Program-made: the position numbers and the translations under genes
Notes under the pieces: generated by a model
What the model saw: the letters and a program-made list of their open reading frames with translations, nothing else
Database searches by the model: none
Told to the model about the DNA's origin: nothing
Source of the DNA: Sinomonas sp. ASV322
GTDB taxonomy: Bacteria; Actinomycetota; Actinomycetes; Actinomycetales; Micrococcaceae
DNA: 64,000 nucleotides
NCBI RefSeq assembly: GCF_030908245.1
Contig: NZ_JAVFJJ010000008.1
Coordinates: forward strand, 1-64,000
Reading direction: 5' to 3'
In this document: piece after piece, positions 61,938-64,000 of the stretch
Layout of the letters: each line of letters starts with the position of its first letter
Numbering within the stretch: position 1 is the first letter of the stretch

Positions 61938-62960
61938 ATGGCTTCCCGCCTCGCCCCGCACGTCGTCACCCTCGGCACCGCCGGCGGTCCCCGCTGGTGG
62001 GCAGCCGCAGACTCGGGCGAACGCACGGGGACCTCGACCGCCGTCGTCGTCGGCGATTCGTTCTATCTCGTGGACTGCGGCCAGGGCGCCGGCCGCCGCA
62101 TAGCGCAAGCTGGGCTGGACCTCGCGAACCTCCGAGCGCTGTTCATCACGCACCTTCACTCGGACCACGTCTACGACCTCGCAGGCCTCGGCATCTTCGG
62201 CCTCTACGCCCTCCAGGACCGCGCCGGCGACCCAGTGCGCATCATTGGACCCGGCAACCGAGGCGCGCTGCCCCCGGTTTCGCCGCGCGCCGTCGTCGCC
62301 CCTTCCCCGCTCGCGCCCACGAACCCGACCCCCGGCACAAAGCGGACGTTCGAAACGCTCATGGCCGCGCACGCCACCGACCTCAACGACCGCATCCTCG
62401 ACAGCCTCAAGCCGAGCCCCCTCGAGGTCTTCCGCGCCGAGGACATCGAGATCCCCGACGACGTCGGCTACCACCCCAACGACAACCCGACCCCGGACAT
62501 GGCACCGTTCGAGGTCTACAGAGACGAGCTCGTGACGGTCACGGCGATCCTCGTCGAGCACCCGCCGGTCGCGCCCGCGTTCGCGTTCCGCTTCGACACC
62601 GCCGAAGGCTCGGTGACCATCTCCGGGGACACGAGCTTCACGCCGAACCTTGTGACGCTCGCCGAGGGCACCGATCTCCTGCTCCACGAGGCCATCGACT
62701 TCGAGTGGGTCGAGCAGCTCTACGGCGACAAGACCGACGACGCCTCCAGAGCCGCGCGCGACCACCACTACAAGTCGCACACGAGCGCCCGCGACGCCGC
62801 GAAGGCCGCCGAGGCCGCCGGCGCGCGCCAGCTCGCGCTGCACCACCTCGTTCCAGGCCACGCGCCCAGCCGCGTGTGGGAGGAGGCCGCCGAGCACTTC
62901 TCGGGCCGCTTCGTCCTCCCCCGTGACCTCGACACCATCCCGTTCGGCTCTCAGCGCTGA
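61938..62960 (+). CDS. Metallo-beta-lactamase-fold hydrolase
   Basis: 340 residues from ATG 61938 (AAGGAG before it). Metal motif FITHLHSDHVYDLAGLGIFG (HxHxDH), FSGDT-like VTISGDTSFTPNLVTLAEGTDLLLHEA and the C-terminal LALHHLVPGHAPS supply the remaining His/Asp ligands. Overall order resembles RNase Z/arylsulfatase-like members. No signal peptide. Transcribed just ahead of an MHS transporter (25-bp gap), so it may hydrolyse an imported ester or lactone under LysR control. Confidence 0.87.
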   Translation: MASRLAPHVVTLGTAGGPRWWAAADSGERTGTSTAVVVGDSFYLVDCGQGAGRRIAQAGLDLANLRALFITHLHSDHVYDLAGLGIFGLYALQDRAGDPVRIIGPGNRGALPPVSPRAVVAPSPLAPTNPTPGTKRTFETLMAAHATDLNDRILDSLKPSPLEVFRAEDIEIPDDVGYHPNDNPTPDMAPFEVYRDELVTVTAILVEHPPVAPAFAFRFDTAEGSVTISGDTSFTPNLVTLAEGTDLLLHEAIDFEWVEQLYGDKTDDASRAARDHHYKSHTSARDAAKAAEAAGARQLALHHLVPGHAPSRVWEEAAEHFSGRFVLPRDLDTIPFGSQR

Positions 62961-62985
62961 GAGAAAACCCGTCAGGAGAAGCACT

Positions 62986-64000
62986 GTGACCGCCACCCAG
63001 CTCCGTTCGGGCGCGCCGAACTCCCTCAACACGAAGGACATGCGCCGGATCCTCGGCTCGTCCTTCATCGGCAGCGCGATCGAGTACTACGACTTCATGC
63101 TGTACGCGACCGCGGCGTCGCTCGTGTTCGACAAGGTGTTCTTCTCTAACCTCGGCCCCGGCTTCGCGCTCTTCGCATCGTTCGCGACGCTCGCGGTGGG
63201 GTACATCGCTCGGCCCCTCGGCGGCGTCGTCTTCGGACACTTCGGGGACATCCTGGGGCGCAAGAAGATGCTCGTGCTCTCGATGCTCATCATGGGCTTT
63301 GGCACCGTCGCGATCGGGCTATTGCCTACGACGGCGCAAGCCGGCATCGCGGCGCCCGTCACTTTGGTGGCGCTCGCCTCGTCCAAGGAGTCGCCGTCGG
63401 CGGCGAATGGGGCGGCGCCGCGCTCATGGCGGTCGAGCACGCGCCTGCGTCGCGGCGCGGGTTCGCCGCGGCGTTCGCGAACGCGGGCGGGCCGGCAGGC
63501 GCGATTCTCGGAACGCTCGCGCTCTCGCTGTCTGCGGCGGTCTCGGGCAAGGAATTCCTCGTGTGGGGCTGGCGCGTCCCGTTCGTACTCAGCGCGCTGC
63601 TCATCGCCGTCGGCCTCGTGATCCGGCTCAAGGTCTCGGAGACGCCCGCGTTCAAGCGGCTCGAAGCCGCGGGCGAGCAGCGGAGGGTCCCGCTCCTCGA
63701 CGTCCTGCGCAACAACTCCCGCGCCGTGGTACTGGGCCTCGCCGCGACCACCGCGTTCTACGTATGCCAGGCCATGACGACCGTGTGGGGCGTCTCGGTG
63801 GCGGTGGCGAGCGGGGCCGACAAGAACGGCGTGCTGAACATCAAGGCGGCGGCAGCCGTGCTGACGCTCGTCGTGTGCTTCTACTCGGCGCGGCTGAGCG
63901 ACCGGATCGGGCGCAATCGGGTGCTCATCGGGGCCTCGGTGCTCGGCGCGGCGCTGGCGTACCCCATGCTGTGGCTCATGACGAACGGGACGCTGTGGGG
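62986..64000 (+). pseudogene. MHS-family MFS transporter with a frameshift, cut by window end
   Basis: Metabolite:H+ symporter family. GTG start, AGGAGAA before it. The first part, IEYYDFMLYATAASLVFDKV and GHFGDILGRKKMLVLSMLIM, is typical. At about 63371-63380 sense moves to another frame, continuing LVQGVAVGGEWGGAALMAVE and KEFLVWGWRVPFVLSALLIA to the window end. The expected ALRLVQG is written GCGCTC-GCCTCGTCC, consistent with one missing base. Without correction translation stops at 63621. Real decay or sequence error; the 3' end lies beyond the window. Confidence 0.82.

Overview
The window is uniformly GC-rich with strong G/C third-position bias, frequent GTG starts, short overlaps (ATGA, GTGA) between co-directional genes and several apparently leaderless genes. 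Gene content (TM0106-type RecB nuclease-helicase, UreABCEFGD, SSS/NagA/NagB/LacI, Tat-exported phospholipase C, GbsR/MarR-linked ABC exporter, DUF559 protein) suggests a soil-type actinobacterium, most likely Micrococcaceae (Arthrobacter or Sinomonas-like). The genus is an inference from gene style only.

Layout. 1-2580: an IS110-family insertion sequence and about 1 kb without a recognisable gene. 2580-9750: regulator/effector pairs, several divergent with visible operators (ArsR/EamA exporter, HxlR/membrane protein, TetR/flavin reductase), plus a frameshifted membrane protein. 9750-19700: a TetR/quinone-reductase pair sharing a promoter, a decayed transposase, TfoX-N protein, methyltransferase, an ABC exporter operon with its own regulator, phospholipase C and small redox or binding proteins. 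19792-28682: a nuclease-rich block (McrB, McrC, HNH nuclease, starch-binding-like protein, Fe-S RecB-like nuclease-helicase). 28700-32750: cell-surface genes (PTQT-repeat protein with adjacent sortase-like protein), a divergent TetR-like regulator and a thioesterase.

33043-38596: a complete urease operon on the minus strand, ureA-ureBC-ureE-ureF-ureG-ureD, with beta and alpha subunits fused through a 7 x 7-residue repeat linker. 38778-44574: a divergent amino-sugar operon (SSS transporter, AGE-family epimerase, NagB, NagA, LacI regulator) with a LacI-type operator in front. 44667-51381: a heterodimeric ABC exporter and a MarR-MFS drug-efflux pair. 51567-58316: an agmatinase-family hydrolase translationally coupled to a TPP enzyme, an APC-type transporter, a DUF559 nuclease-like gene bracketed by two copies of a palindromic repeat, and an XRE-cupin regulator. 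58380-64000: zinc alcohol dehydrogenase, ferritin-like/VIT1 metal transporter, LysR regulator, metallo-beta-lactamase-fold hydrolase and an MHS transporter with a frameshift, cut by the window end.

Themes: (1) a roughly 95-bp intergenic palindromic repeat in three copies with compensatory stem changes, two bracketing a nuclease-like gene; (2) in-frame minisatellites concentrated in the urease and amino-sugar genes; (3) many readable operators, including a near-identical element at matching distance before the XRE-cupin and alcohol dehydrogenase genes; (4) two single-base frameshifts that are either real decay or sequence errors.
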